Assembly (NCBI GenBank): GCA_026417875.1
Contig: JAOACK010000012.1
Span: 1 to 41,092, forward strand
Direction: 5' to 3'
Origin: Thermodesulfovibrionales bacterium
GTDB lineage: Bacteria > Nitrospirota > Thermodesulfovibrionia > Thermodesulfovibrionales > CALJEL01
DNA length: 41,092 nt
Below the pieces are notes generated by a model, which searched no databases, had not been told where the DNA came from, and saw nothing but the letters and a program-made list of their open reading frames with translations. The position numbers and the translations under genes were made by a program. Positions 27,399 through 35,538 of the stretch are shown here, piece after piece (the first letter of the stretch is position 1; the number at the start of each line of letters is the position of its first letter).

Positions 27399-29024
27399 AT
27401 GGCAGCAAAACAGCTTATATTCAATGAACATGCAAGACAGAAGATACTTGATGGTGTGACAATTCTCACAAACGCTGTAAAGGCAACACTTGGGCCTCAG
27501 GGAAGGAATGTAATAATTGACAGAAAATTCGGTTCCCCTCTTATTACAAAGGATGGTGTTACTGTTGCAAAAGAGATAGAGCTGAAGGATCCCTTTGAGA
27601 ACATGGGAGCCCAGCTCGTAAGAGAAGTGGCAAGCAAGACATCAGATACAGCCGGTGATGGGACAACAACAGCAACTGTTCTTGCCTATGCCATCTATAA
27701 AGAAGGGATGAAACATGTAGTTGCTGGTGCGAATCCAATGGAGCTCAAGAGGGGCATAGAGAAGGCTGTCGAGACAGTTGTTGAAGAGCTAAAAAAACTC
27801 AGCAAGCCAGTTCAGGATAAAAAAGAGATTGCCCAGGTTGGAACTATCTCAGCAAATAATGATCCTGAGATAGGAAATCTAATAGCCGATGCAATGGATA
27901 AGGTTGGCAAGGATGGAGTAATAACAGTGGAAGAGGCAAAAGGTTTAGCTACAACCCTTGATGTTGTTGAGGGAATGCAGTTTGACCGTGGATATATCTC
28001 TCCCTACTTCATCACTGATCCCGAAAGGATGGAGTGCGTCTATGAGGATGTCTTTATACTGATTCATGAAAAGAAGATCTCCTCAATGAAAGACCTTATC
28101 CCTCTGCTTGAAAACATAGCAAAAATGGGGAAGCCACTTCTAATCATTGCAGAGGATGTTGAGGGTGAAGCCCTTGCAACACTTGTTGTTAACAAACTCA
28201 GGGGAACACTTCAGGTCTGTGCAGTGAAGGCACCGGGCTTTGGTGAGAGAAGAAAGGCAATGCTTGAGGATATCGCAATCCTTACAGGTGGTACAGCAAT
28301 AACCGAAGACCTGGGCATAAAGCTTGAGAATATAAAAATGTCTGACCTCGGAAGGGCAAAAAAGATTGTTGTTGACAAAGAGAATACCACAATAGTTGAG
28401 GGTGCAGGAGATCACCAGAAGATACAGGGAAGAATAAAGCAGATAAAGACACAGATTGAAGAGACAACCTCTGATTATGACAGGGAAAAGCTACAGGAAC
28501 GCCTTGCAAAACTCGCAGGAGGTGTTGCAGTAATCAGGGTTGGTGCTGCTACAGAGACAGAGATGAAGGAGAAGAAGGCAAGGGTTGAGGATGCCCTTCA
28601 TGCAACAAGGGCTGCTGTAGAGGAAGGAATAGTCCCAGGTGGTGGAGTGGCCCTTTTAAGATGCATACCAGCTCTTGAGAAACTTAAACTCGAGGGTGAC
28701 AGACAGGTCGGTGTGGAGATTGTGAAGAAGGCCCTTGAGGAGCCTATTAAGAACATTGTCCAGAATGCAGGCCTTGAGGGTGCTGTGGTTGTTGAGAAGG
28801 TCAAGGCTTCAAAGGATGTAAACTACGGCTTTGATGCACAGAAAGAGGAATTTACTGATATGATGAAGGCTGGTATAATTGACCCCACAAAGGTTACAAG
28901 GCTTGCACTTGTTAATGCAGCCTCAGTGGCAGGCCTGATGCTCACAACAGAGGTAATGGTGACGGAGATACCTGAGGAAGAAAAGTCTAAGATGCCTCAT
29001 CCGGGCATGGGAGATATGTACTAA
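27399..29024 (+). CDS. groEL: Chaperonin GroEL
   Basis: Sixty-kDa ATP-driven folding chamber. From the ATG at 27399 the protein is 541 aa, beginning [17 protein letters not shown], with the ATP motif [13 protein letters not shown], the apical [17 protein letters not shown] block and the GIVPGGG loop. An in-frame TTG at 27390 overlaps the AAAGGAGG Shine-Dalgarno and is not the start. The C-terminus ends HPGMGDMY and lacks the Gly-Gly-Met repeat tail of many GroELs. Strong codon regularity is consistent with high expression. A long terminator follows. Confidence 0.97.
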   Translation: MAAKQLIFNEHARQKILDGVTILTNAVKATLGPQGRNVIIDRKFGSPLITKDGVTVAKEIELKDPFENMGAQLVREVASKTSDTAGDGTTTATVLAYAIYKEGMKHVVAGANPMELKRGIEKAVETVVEELKKLSKPVQDKKEIAQVGTISANNDPEIGNLIADAMDKVGKDGVITVEEAKGLATTLDVVEGMQFDRGYISPYFITDPERMECVYEDVFILIHEKKISSMKDLIPLLENIAKMGKPLLIIAEDVEGEALATLVVNKLRGTLQVCAVKAPGFGERRKAMLEDIAILTGGTAITEDLGIKLENIKMSDLGRAKKIVVDKENTTIVEGAGDHQKIQGRIKQIKTQIEETTSDYDREKLQERLAKLAGGVAVIRVGAATETEMKEKKARVEDALHATRAAVEEGIVPGGGVALLRCIPALEKLKLEGDRQVGVEIVKKALEEPIKNIVQNAGLEGAVVVEKVKASKDVNYGFDAQKEEFTDMMKAGIIDPTKVTRLALVNAASVAGLMLTTEVMVTEIPEEEKSKMPHPGMGDMY

Positions 29025-29025
29025 G

Positions 29026-29062
29026 AATTTAAGCCGGGCAGAAATTCTGCCCGGCTTAAATT
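29026..29062. terminator. Strong bidirectional terminator after groEL
   Basis: A perfect 16-bp stem: AATTTAAGCCGGGCAG (29026-29041), loop AAATT, and its complement (29047-29062). It begins two bases after the groEL stop and seven bases before the end of the minus-strand cyclase gene, so it can serve both. A/T ends give U-rich tails in each direction. Confidence 0.92.
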
Positions 29063-29069
29063 TTATCTA

Positions 29070-31157
29070 TTACTTCTGTACTGCAGTATAAACTCCATCC
29101 CAGTCTTCAGGTGGTGGATTCAGGATATAATTTTTGCATCTTTCCATAAATACCATTGATGCCCTGTCATTAAATTTATTGAAAATTTCTCTGAATATTA
29201 CTTCTGCCTCAATGAATCTCCTTTTACTGTAAAGATAAAGGGCTTCTTCAAATCTCCGGATCATGTGGGAAATGGAAGACTCAGGTGATAGCACCTCATA
29301 GATATTAACAGGCTCCTTCCTGCCTTTTACCCTTATTAGGTCGAGCTCCCTGATAAGGAATTCACCTTCAGGAAGATTTTGGTATGTGAAGGAGCTTATG
29401 ATTATCTCTGTTCCATAAAATTTATTCAGTCCTTCAAGCCTCGAGGCAAGATTAACTGTATCTCCAACCGCTGTGTAATCAAACCTTATATCGGTTCCCA
29501 TGTTTCCAATTATGGCCTCACCTGTGTTAATTCCTATACCTATCCTTAGCTCAGGGTATCCTTCATTTTTTAGCCTTTCATTAAGGACTCTTAGTTCCCT
29601 TATCATTTCTAAAGCAGTGTAAACTGCTTTTTTTGCATGCTGGGGTAGCTCAAGCGGTACATTATAGATTGCCATTATAGCATCACCAATATACTTGTCA
29701 AGCATACCGCCGTTTTTAAGGACAATCCTTGTCATTGGATCAAGATATTTATTAAGAAGGCCTACAAGCCTTTCAGGCTCAAGGGCTTCTGAGATTGCTG
29801 TAAAGTCCCTTATATCAGAAAAGAGCACTGTTATAACCCTTTTTTCTCCACCGAGCTTCATGGCATCAGGATTCTTGATTATGATATTTACCAGCTCTGG
29901 TGATACATAGCTTGAGAAAGCCTTTTTGAGAAAGCGACTCCTCTTCTCTGTTATTAGATTTCTGTAGGCCTCTGAAACTGTATAAAAAAGAAAAAGGGAC
30001 ACAAAGGGATAGAGTACAGAGAGATCAAGAAAGTAGTTTTTAAAGATCATTATATTAAAGCTCAAGGAAAGTATAGTTATAAAAATGAAGAGACCAAGGG
30101 AGAAGAGGGTTTTAGAAGTTCTTGCTGAAAGTATGGCTAAGAGAAGGACTGGCATGCAGATAAAAAATATATCGAGCAAGGCTACCCAGGAATTATAAAT
30201 AAGATAATGGCCTTTAAGGATATTTGATGCCACCGTTGCATGGATCTCCACACCCGGCATTACTGGATCAAAGGGTGTATTGCGGACATCAGCAATGCCT
30301 ATCTCAGTGGCTCCTATAAAGACTAAGGAGCCCCTGAATTCTTCAGGTTCTATTCTTGACTTTATTAAATCAACAGCAGGGATTGTTTTAAATGAGCCAC
30401 CTTTACCATAGTAATTAATTGAAAGTGCACCGCTTTCATCAGAAGGTATAACTTCCTTTCCAAGAAGAAGCCTTGAAATGCCGAATTCTTCAATCTCTAC
30501 TATGATTTGTTCGTCTCTGTAACGCCTTATTGCCTGAAGTGCAAGGGATGGATATATATCACCGTTATAGATAAATAATAGATTTGCCTTTCTGATAAGA
30601 CCATCTTTATCTGGCAGAATATTAAAAAAACCTGTCTCTGCCTTTATGGACGGAATATTGAGCTCAGCATGGGGAAATTCCCTCAAAGGAAGGACTTTTA
30701 TGTCACCTTTTGTCTTTATGAGTTTTATCCTTGAATTTCTCAAAACTGAGAGACTTTTATCTGAAATGAATGTCTCTTCATCCCTCAGATAGTATCCTGT
30801 GATAACCTTTGAGGATTTATTGATTCTATCTGACAGGATTCTGTCAGACTCAGGATTTGATGGCTCTGAAAATACCATGTCAAGGCATATAACCTCTGCA
30901 TACCTTAGATTTTCAATTAATCTTGCAATAATCCTCCTGTCCCATGGCCATCTTCCCAGCTCATCTATGCTTTTTGAGTCAATGGCTACAATAAGTATTC
31001 TACCGTCAGGTTCAATCTCACCTCTAAGCCTGAATCTTGCATCTTTCAGTTTTAGTTCAATAGAATTCAGAAAATCAGGTTTAAAAAAATAAAGAAGAGA
31101 GGTCAGGATAATTGCTATTAAGGCTAAAAGAAGATAAAAAAGGCCCTTTGCCTTCAT
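29070..31157 (-). CDS. CHASE2-domain adenylate/guanylate cyclase
   Basis: Inner-membrane class III nucleotide cyclase of 695 aa. TM1 is at about residues 6-25. The extracytoplasmic CHASE2 sensor domain follows (about 30-320; RILIVAIDSKSIDELGRWPWDR is typical). Three TM helices (about 325-395) lead to a cyclase domain (about 435-610) with metal-binding Asp448 (LFSDIRDF) and Asp492 (DKYIGDAIMA) and the IGINTGEAIIGNMG and DYTAVGDTVNLASRLE motifs. The last 70 residues look like a helical repeat. The ATG at 31157 stands five bases after an extended -10, with no Shine-Dalgarno. FecR-like and ferredoxin genes lie nearby. Confidence 0.94.
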   Translation of the reverse strand: MKAKGLFYLLLALIAIILTSLLYFFKPDFLNSIELKLKDARFRLRGEIEPDGRILIVAIDSKSIDELGRWPWDRRIIARLIENLRYAEVICLDMVFSEPSNPESDRILSDRINKSSKVITGYYLRDEETFISDKSLSVLRNSRIKLIKTKGDIKVLPLREFPHAELNIPSIKAETGFFNILPDKDGLIRKANLLFIYNGDIYPSLALQAIRRYRDEQIIVEIEEFGISRLLLGKEVIPSDESGALSINYYGKGGSFKTIPAVDLIKSRIEPEEFRGSLVFIGATEIGIADVRNTPFDPVMPGVEIHATVASNILKGHYLIYNSWVALLDIFFICMPVLLLAILSARTSKTLFSLGLFIFITILSLSFNIMIFKNYFLDLSVLYPFVSLFLFYTVSEAYRNLITEKRSRFLKKAFSSYVSPELVNIIIKNPDAMKLGGEKRVITVLFSDIRDFTAISEALEPERLVGLLNKYLDPMTRIVLKNGGMLDKYIGDAIMAIYNVPLELPQHAKKAVYTALEMIRELRVLNERLKNEGYPELRIGIGINTGEAIIGNMGTDIRFDYTAVGDTVNLASRLEGLNKFYGTEIIISSFTYQNLPEGEFLIRELDLIRVKGRKEPVNIYEVLSPESSISHMIRRFEEALYLYSKRRFIEAEVIFREIFNKFNDRASMVFMERCKNYILNPPPEDWDGVYTAVQK

Positions 31158-31162
31158 GCATT

Positions 31163-31171
31163 ATTATGACA
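31163..31171 (-). promoter_or_regulatory. Predicted leaderless extended -10 promoter of the cyclase gene
   Basis: On the minus strand TGTCATAAT (31171-31163) is an extended -10, followed by AATGC and the ATG at 31157. The dyad at 31165-31180 overlaps it, so a bound regulator would block this promoter. Confidence 0.5.
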
Positions 31172-31180
31172 CAGGTCATA
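31165..31180. promoter_or_regulatory. CRP/FNR-superfamily-like dyad between cyclase and ferredoxin genes
   Basis: TATGAC-ACAG-GTCATA is a perfect inverted repeat with the TGA-N6-TCA spacing of CRP/FNR-family operators and a TGAC-N4-GTCA core like DNR-type sites. Its centre (31172.5) is about 42 bases upstream of the transcription start expected for the ferredoxin gene from TAAAAT at 31203-31208, the class II activator position. It also overlaps the cyclase -10. The identity of the regulator is not shown. Confidence 0.5.
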
Positions 31181-31215
31181 GAGCAGAATACAGTTCTGAG
31201 ATTAAAATTAAAATC

Positions 31216-32193
31216 ATGAATATTAGAACACTCAGATACCTTATTCAGTGGGGTATCCTTTCTGTTGTCCTTTACGGAGGATATAAGTTTTACCTCTTTG
31301 TGGATAGTCTTGAAAAAGGTCTTGTCCCCTCTTTTGAGAGACCATCCATTGTTGATGGCTTTCTGCCTATAGGTGGGCTAATGGCAATTAAGCTCTGGTT
31401 TATGGAAGGAATTTTTGACCCAGTTCATCCAGCTGCAATTGTTATACTCGGTAGTGCACTTTTGTTAGCACTGGTTCTTAGAAAATCCTTCTGTGGATGG
31501 ATATGCCCTGTAGGAACTCTATCTGAGCTTCTTTATAAAGGAGGCAGCAGACTTTTTGGAAAGAATTTCAGACTGCCCGTTTATCTTGACTATCCCTTGA
31601 GATCTATTAAGTATTTAATTATGGCTTTCTTTATTTATGTGATTATCTTTAAAATGAATTCACAGGCAATAGCTACATTCCTTTCAACCCCTTACTGGAA
31701 GGTTGCAGATATAAAGATGCTGAAGTTTTTTATAAATCCCTCTACAACAACTGTTATAGTACTATCAGCACTTTTTGTTCTCTCCTTTCTTTATAAAAAC
31801 TTCTGGTGCAGATATCTCTGTCCCTATGGAGCACTTCTTGGACTCCTTGCCCTTATCAGTCCTTCAAGGATTAGAAGGGACAAATATAAATGTATTTCCT
31901 GTAAACTCTGCTCAAAGAACTGTCCTTCAATGTTGCCTGTTGATAGAAAAAAATATATCCACTCACCTGAATGTACAGGCTGTTTAACCTGTGTGAGTTA
32001 CTGCCCTTCTGACTGTCTTGCCATAACCTTCGGAGGCAGGACCTTGAACCCCTTTTTATTTACTGCTGGAGTTTTGTGTTTATTTTTCGGATTGATTCTC
32101 CTTGCCAAGATTATAGGGAAATGGAAATCTCATATATATCCTCATGAGCTCCTTTCCCTCATGCCTTTCATTGATAAATTCTCCCATCCCTGA
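31216..32193 (+). CDS. NapH/YccM-type membrane 4Fe-4S ferredoxin
   Basis: Membrane iron-sulfur protein of 325 aa that probably passes electrons between the quinone pool and a periplasmic or cytoplasmic partner. Two CxxxCP-type motifs of the NapH/NosR/RdxA group (CGWICPVG, CRYLCPYG) flank hydrophobic helices. Two ferredoxin clusters follow: CISCKLCSKNCP and CTGCLTCVSYCP. A last TM is near the C-terminus. I choose the ATG at 31216 (MNIRTLRYLIQWG); an earlier in-frame ATG at 31156 would run through the regulatory dyad. It has no Shine-Dalgarno, and a TAAAAT lies seven bases upstream. It ends two bases from the convergent FecR gene. Confidence 0.9.
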   Translation: MNIRTLRYLIQWGILSVVLYGGYKFYLFVDSLEKGLVPSFERPSIVDGFLPIGGLMAIKLWFMEGIFDPVHPAAIVILGSALLLALVLRKSFCGWICPVGTLSELLYKGGSRLFGKNFRLPVYLDYPLRSIKYLIMAFFIYVIIFKMNSQAIATFLSTPYWKVADIKMLKFFINPSTTTVIVLSALFVLSFLYKNFWCRYLCPYGALLGLLALISPSRIRRDKYKCISCKLCSKNCPSMLPVDRKKYIHSPECTGCLTCVSYCPSDCLAITFGGRTLNPFLFTAGVLCLFFGLILLAKIIGKWKSHIYPHELLSLMPFIDKFSHP

Positions 32194-32195
32194 TT

Positions 32196-33245
32196 TTATT
32201 CTGTAAGTTTCAGCAGTGTCTCAACATTCATAATATGTTTGCCCTCCGGATATTCCCTTTTATACTGAAACAACCTCTCCCTTGCCTGCCTTTTAAAACC
32301 CAGTTCATAAAGGGTCATGGCTGTAAGATAAAGGGCTGTTTCCCTCTGGGGTACCTCTGGATACTCCTCCAGTATAAGTAAATATTCTGCAAGGGCTGCT
32401 TCAGGATTTCTTAAAAATCTTGAATACACTGCTCCCCTCTCTAGTCTTGCATCAGATCTTATTTCAGGGTTATCTGAAAGGTCAAGGGCAATCTGATATA
32501 TATAAAGTGCCTCATCGTATTTTCCGCTATCAGCAAGATAATGGCCATAGTTTATATTCCATCTCGCAATTATATGGGGAAGGGCACCTGATATCTCCCA
32601 GTCCCTTGGTGGTTTCGGGCCTGTTATCTCAGAAAGTCCTGTCTTCGCTCTTTCAAGAGCCGTGCCTGGTTCAACCTTTACAGGATCAGCAGGAACATAA
32701 CCACGGGTATTCTGGACCATGGTATCTGGTTTGAGTGCCTTTTCTCCCTTCTCATAACCAGAAATGGATACCACATCCTCATTTCCAAAGAATACATTTG
32801 CCTGCCCCTGTGTGAGCATCATGAACTCTGTGCCTTTGATACCAGCAACTGCAGTGGGACTTTTCACCCGGTAATTGACAGTCTGACCTGTGAATCTAGT
32901 AATCGTTGCCCTTAGCTTTCCCTGTGTAATAGAAAATAATCCGTCCTTTCTTCCATCGCCAATTATGTATTCATTTATCTCAAACTCTGTATTCTCTGAA
33001 AGGGTGAAGGTGCTACCATCACTGAGTTTAATTAAAGCCCAGCTTTTTTGTTCTGTCTTTATCCAGTAACCTTTTTCAAGAGAAAGACCCCTTTTTGCCT
33101 TTTTATAAGGTATGCCAGCCTTTTCCCTGTAAAACACTGACCCATCAGTCTTTTCGATCTCACCGATTGAAGCAAAGGCAGTATGGAAGGTTAAAAAAAT
33201 AAAGACAACCATAAAGTAATATTTCATTTTCTTTATCTCTTTCAT
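32196..33245 (-). CDS. Exported FecR-domain protein with C-terminal TPRs
   Basis: A 349-aa periplasmic protein with an N-terminal signal peptide (cleavage likely after TAFA, about residue 25). Residues about 28-165 form a FecR domain (GEIEKTDGSVFYRE, WIKTEQKSWALIKLSDGSTFTLSENTEF, KSPTAVAGIKGTEF). This is the stand-alone form found beside CHASE2 cyclases, not the iron-citrate anti-sigma type. Residues about 220-345 are TPR-like helices (YGHYLADSGKYDEALYIYQ). The ATG has a strong GGGAGG Shine-Dalgarno. It is divergent from the envelope gene at 33340. Confidence 0.88.
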   Translation of the reverse strand: MKEIKKMKYYFMVVFIFLTFHTAFASIGEIEKTDGSVFYREKAGIPYKKAKRGLSLEKGYWIKTEQKSWALIKLSDGSTFTLSENTEFEINEYIIGDGRKDGLFSITQGKLRATITRFTGQTVNYRVKSPTAVAGIKGTEFMMLTQGQANVFFGNEDVVSISGYEKGEKALKPDTMVQNTRGYVPADPVKVEPGTALERAKTGLSEITGPKPPRDWEISGALPHIIARWNINYGHYLADSGKYDEALYIYQIALDLSDNPEIRSDARLERGAVYSRFLRNPEAALAEYLLILEEYPEVPQRETALYLTAMTLYELGFKRQARERLFQYKREYPEGKHIMNVETLLKLTE

Positions 33246-33297
33246 ATCCGCACCTCCCTAATTCAAGAGGAATGTGAAAATTCCCTTGACAGGAGTT

Positions 33298-33307
33298 ATT
33301 ATATAAT
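33298..33307. promoter_or_regulatory. Symmetrical -10-like element between FecR and FlgT-like genes
   Basis: ATTATATAAT is self-complementary and offers TATAAT to both strands (plus 33302-33307, minus 33303-33298). TTGACA at 33286-33291 is nearby but only 10 bases from the plus-strand hexamer, too close for a standard pair. The divergent genes at 33245 and 33340 both have Shine-Dalgarno-like sites, so both would have ordinary leaders. Confidence 0.35.
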
Positions 33308-33339
33308 GATAGCTCTAAAACAAGAAAGGTAAAATTCAC

Positions 33340-34791
33340 ATGGGGGTAATTTATATGAGGAAATTAGCTCTAATCGCTACAATTAGCTTAAGCATGGCTT
33401 TTTGCTCTATCTTGTATGCTCATACAATTGGCTTTAAAAAGGACATTGAAGTAGGGATAATAAAAAAAGATGGTATGAGGCTGAGTGGCATCTTAAAAGA
33501 ATTTCATGATGCAACTGGCATAATTATTCCAGAACCCAATGATAGAAACATCGAGCCCATTCCTCCAGAGTTTGAGGCCTTTCCAAAAAGTCTGACTGTA
33601 AAACCTCAGGAACCACCAAAGCTCCCTCAGCCAGTTCTTAAACTATCTCAAACAAAGGTGACAAAGGGTATTAAGTGTATTGATTCAGAAGGAGAGGCAG
33701 CTATAATTAATAATGATATCCCCTCTGCAAAGGCAGAGGCTATAGCAAGGGCAAAGTGGAATGCCATTGAACAGGTAGCGGGAGTGCAGGTAAGAGCTCA
33801 GACAGTTGTTCAGAACATGGCACTTGTTGATGATATGGTCACCAAACAGATAAAGGGTCTTGTAACAGGATACACATTAAAAAAGGGATGGCAGGAAGAT
33901 GGTGTTTATAAAGTGATTGCTAATGTGTGTATTGAGACTTCTCTGGCAGATGATGCAGCAAGTATGCTCGGCCTGAATAATTCTATTGCAGTATTCATAC
34001 CTGCAAGAAAGCCAAGGCTTGTGAGTGAGACCGAGGAGAGACAGATAAAAGGAACAGGAAAAAGAGAGACCTATGGCTTTAAGACAGAGGATGAATATGA
34101 GGAAAGTAATATTTTAAGCGAGACCATTATTGGAAGGTTAACAGAAAAGGGGTTAACAGTTATTGATATAGCACCCGGTAATATTACAGAGGCAAGGCAG
34201 GTTGAGGATGCTATAAGGAGTGGAAATTATCTCATCCTCAAGAGCTACATGTATCAATACCTTTCCAATATACTTCTGATAGGAAAGGTGGATTACACCA
34301 TATCCACAAAAAAGGGACAGGACATTGGCTATGGAATCTCTATGCCCTTTAATAATGTGACCACAAGACTTACTTACAGGATTGTAGCAAGGGATCCTGA
34401 AACAGGTCGGATAAGAGTGCTTGCCGCTGGTGAAGAAGAAGGAAAGGGACTTGCCCCCAATATAGAGGATGCAGCAGCCAGGAGCATGAAGGACCTTGCT
34501 GAGAAATTCACACCTGTTGTATTTGATAAACTCAGTCAATACATCCAGGGTATAACAAAGAGGGTCAGGATAAGGGTTCTCGATATAAAGGACACAGGAA
34601 CCAGTTTTGCTATTAAAGAGATCATTCAGAACACAGCCTGGGTTACAGAGGTAGAGGAAAAGGGGCTTGGCGAATTTATGATTGCCTATCCAGAAAACAC
34701 AGTCTATCTTGCAAACAGTCTCAGCCAGAAGGGATTTGAGGTGGTGGATTTTTCTAATTATTCTCTCACCCTGAGATACAGGGGCTTATAA
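33340..34791 (+). CDS. Exported protein with FlgT N-terminal-like domain
   Basis: A 483-aa exported protein with a signal peptide (about 1-27, cleavage after LYA). A proline-rich linker (about 64-108) precedes a domain at about 112-200 that matches the FlgT N-terminal fold by eye: SEGEAAIINNDIPSAKAEAIARAKWNAI, then AQTVVQNMALVDD, GLVTGYTLKKGW and GVYKVIANV. A middle domain (about 210-400) opens with NSIAVFIPA, and a C-terminal domain ends LTLRYRGL. In Vibrio, FlgT forms the H ring at the flagellar outer-membrane base; no flagellar gene is present here. An alternative ATG at 33355 has GGGGGT upstream. It heads the plus-strand envelope locus. Confidence 0.82.
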   Translation: MGVIYMRKLALIATISLSMAFCSILYAHTIGFKKDIEVGIIKKDGMRLSGILKEFHDATGIIIPEPNDRNIEPIPPEFEAFPKSLTVKPQEPPKLPQPVLKLSQTKVTKGIKCIDSEGEAAIINNDIPSAKAEAIARAKWNAIEQVAGVQVRAQTVVQNMALVDDMVTKQIKGLVTGYTLKKGWQEDGVYKVIANVCIETSLADDAASMLGLNNSIAVFIPARKPRLVSETEERQIKGTGKRETYGFKTEDEYEESNILSETIIGRLTEKGLTVIDIAPGNITEARQVEDAIRSGNYLILKSYMYQYLSNILLIGKVDYTISTKKGQDIGYGISMPFNNVTTRLTYRIVARDPETGRIRVLAAGEEEGKGLAPNIEDAAARSMKDLAEKFTPVVFDKLSQYIQGITKRVRIRVLDIKDTGTSFAIKEIIQNTAWVTEVEEKGLGEFMIAYPENTVYLANSLSQKGFEVVDFSNYSLTLRYRGL

Positions 34792-34792
34792 A

Positions 34793-35526
34793 ATGGAACT
34801 CTATGAGCAGATAAATAAATTAAGGGACTATCTATTGAGTCTACCTACCGGAAGATACATAGGTAAGATTATCCTTTTCGGAAGCCATGCAAAGGGATAT
34901 GCTACCAGGGATTCAGATATTGATATTCTTCTTATTACCATAAATGGTAAAGCTCTAAGGGAGGAGCTATTAGATAGTATTTATGATTTTATGACAGAAG
35001 AGGGCATTCCCATTGAGGTGGTGTTTGGAAATGTAAATGACATTTATTTTTCAAAAGACCCTTTTATATCAAATGTGCTCAGATACGGCGTGGAGGTATA
35101 TTCAATGAATGAATCAGAACTCAAAAGATCGGTCATAGAAGGTCTGTTAGGTCTTGCTGAAGAGTATCTTAAAGGAGCAGAAGAGATAGCAAACAGTGGT
35201 CATTTGAGGATAGCAATAGATGCAGGTTACAACGCAGCAGAACTGGCAGTAAAGGCCCTTATTCTTTTAAAGCAGGATGATTTGCCAGGTAGCCATGGTG
35301 GCATTGCAAGCCTTTTTGGGCCAGCTTTACATAAAGACTGCTGAAATAGAGAGAGCTTGGAAGGGCTCTAAACAGAGCACTTGAATTGAGAAACAGGGCA
35401 AGATACAGGATAGATGCTTCCATTAACAAAGAGGAAGTTTTTTCTGTGCTTGAGCTTGCAAAAAAGTTACTTTATTTTGCTACCTTAAAAAAGGACTCCT
35501 TTTTTGGAGGAGAACAAAAAATGTAA
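34793..35526 (+). pseudogene. MNT-HEPN nucleotidyltransferase fusion, broken by two frameshifts
   Basis: The first 183 codons encode a minimal nucleotidyltransferase (GSHAKGYATRDSDIDILL with the GS...DxD signature) and the first half of a HEPN domain (LRIAIDAGYNAAELAVKALIL, PGSHGGIASLFG). The frame then stops at 35344. HEPN sequence resumes in the next frame (QLYIKTAEIER) and, after a second single-base shift near 35355, in a third frame (GRALNRALELRNRARY..., to the stop at 35526). Both changes are consistent with one extra base each, the first at a T5G3 run. Either the gene is decayed or the assembly has indels. Its role beside envelope genes is unexplained. Confidence 0.83.
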
Positions 35527-35538
35527 AGGAGGTTATTG

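Noticed and set aside
31156-31215. Longer start of the ferredoxin at 31156
   Set aside because: The extra 20 codons run through the dyad and the divergent promoter; MNIRTLRYLIQWG is a better membrane-protein start.
33286-33307. TTGACA and TATAAT as a standard promoter for the FlgT-like gene
   Set aside because: The spacer is only 10 bases, too short for sigma-70; each may belong to a different pairing.
34793-35526. Active toxin-antitoxin or defence module
   Set aside because: This is a single fused MNT-HEPN gene, not a two-gene pair, and it is frameshifted; no other defence gene is nearby.
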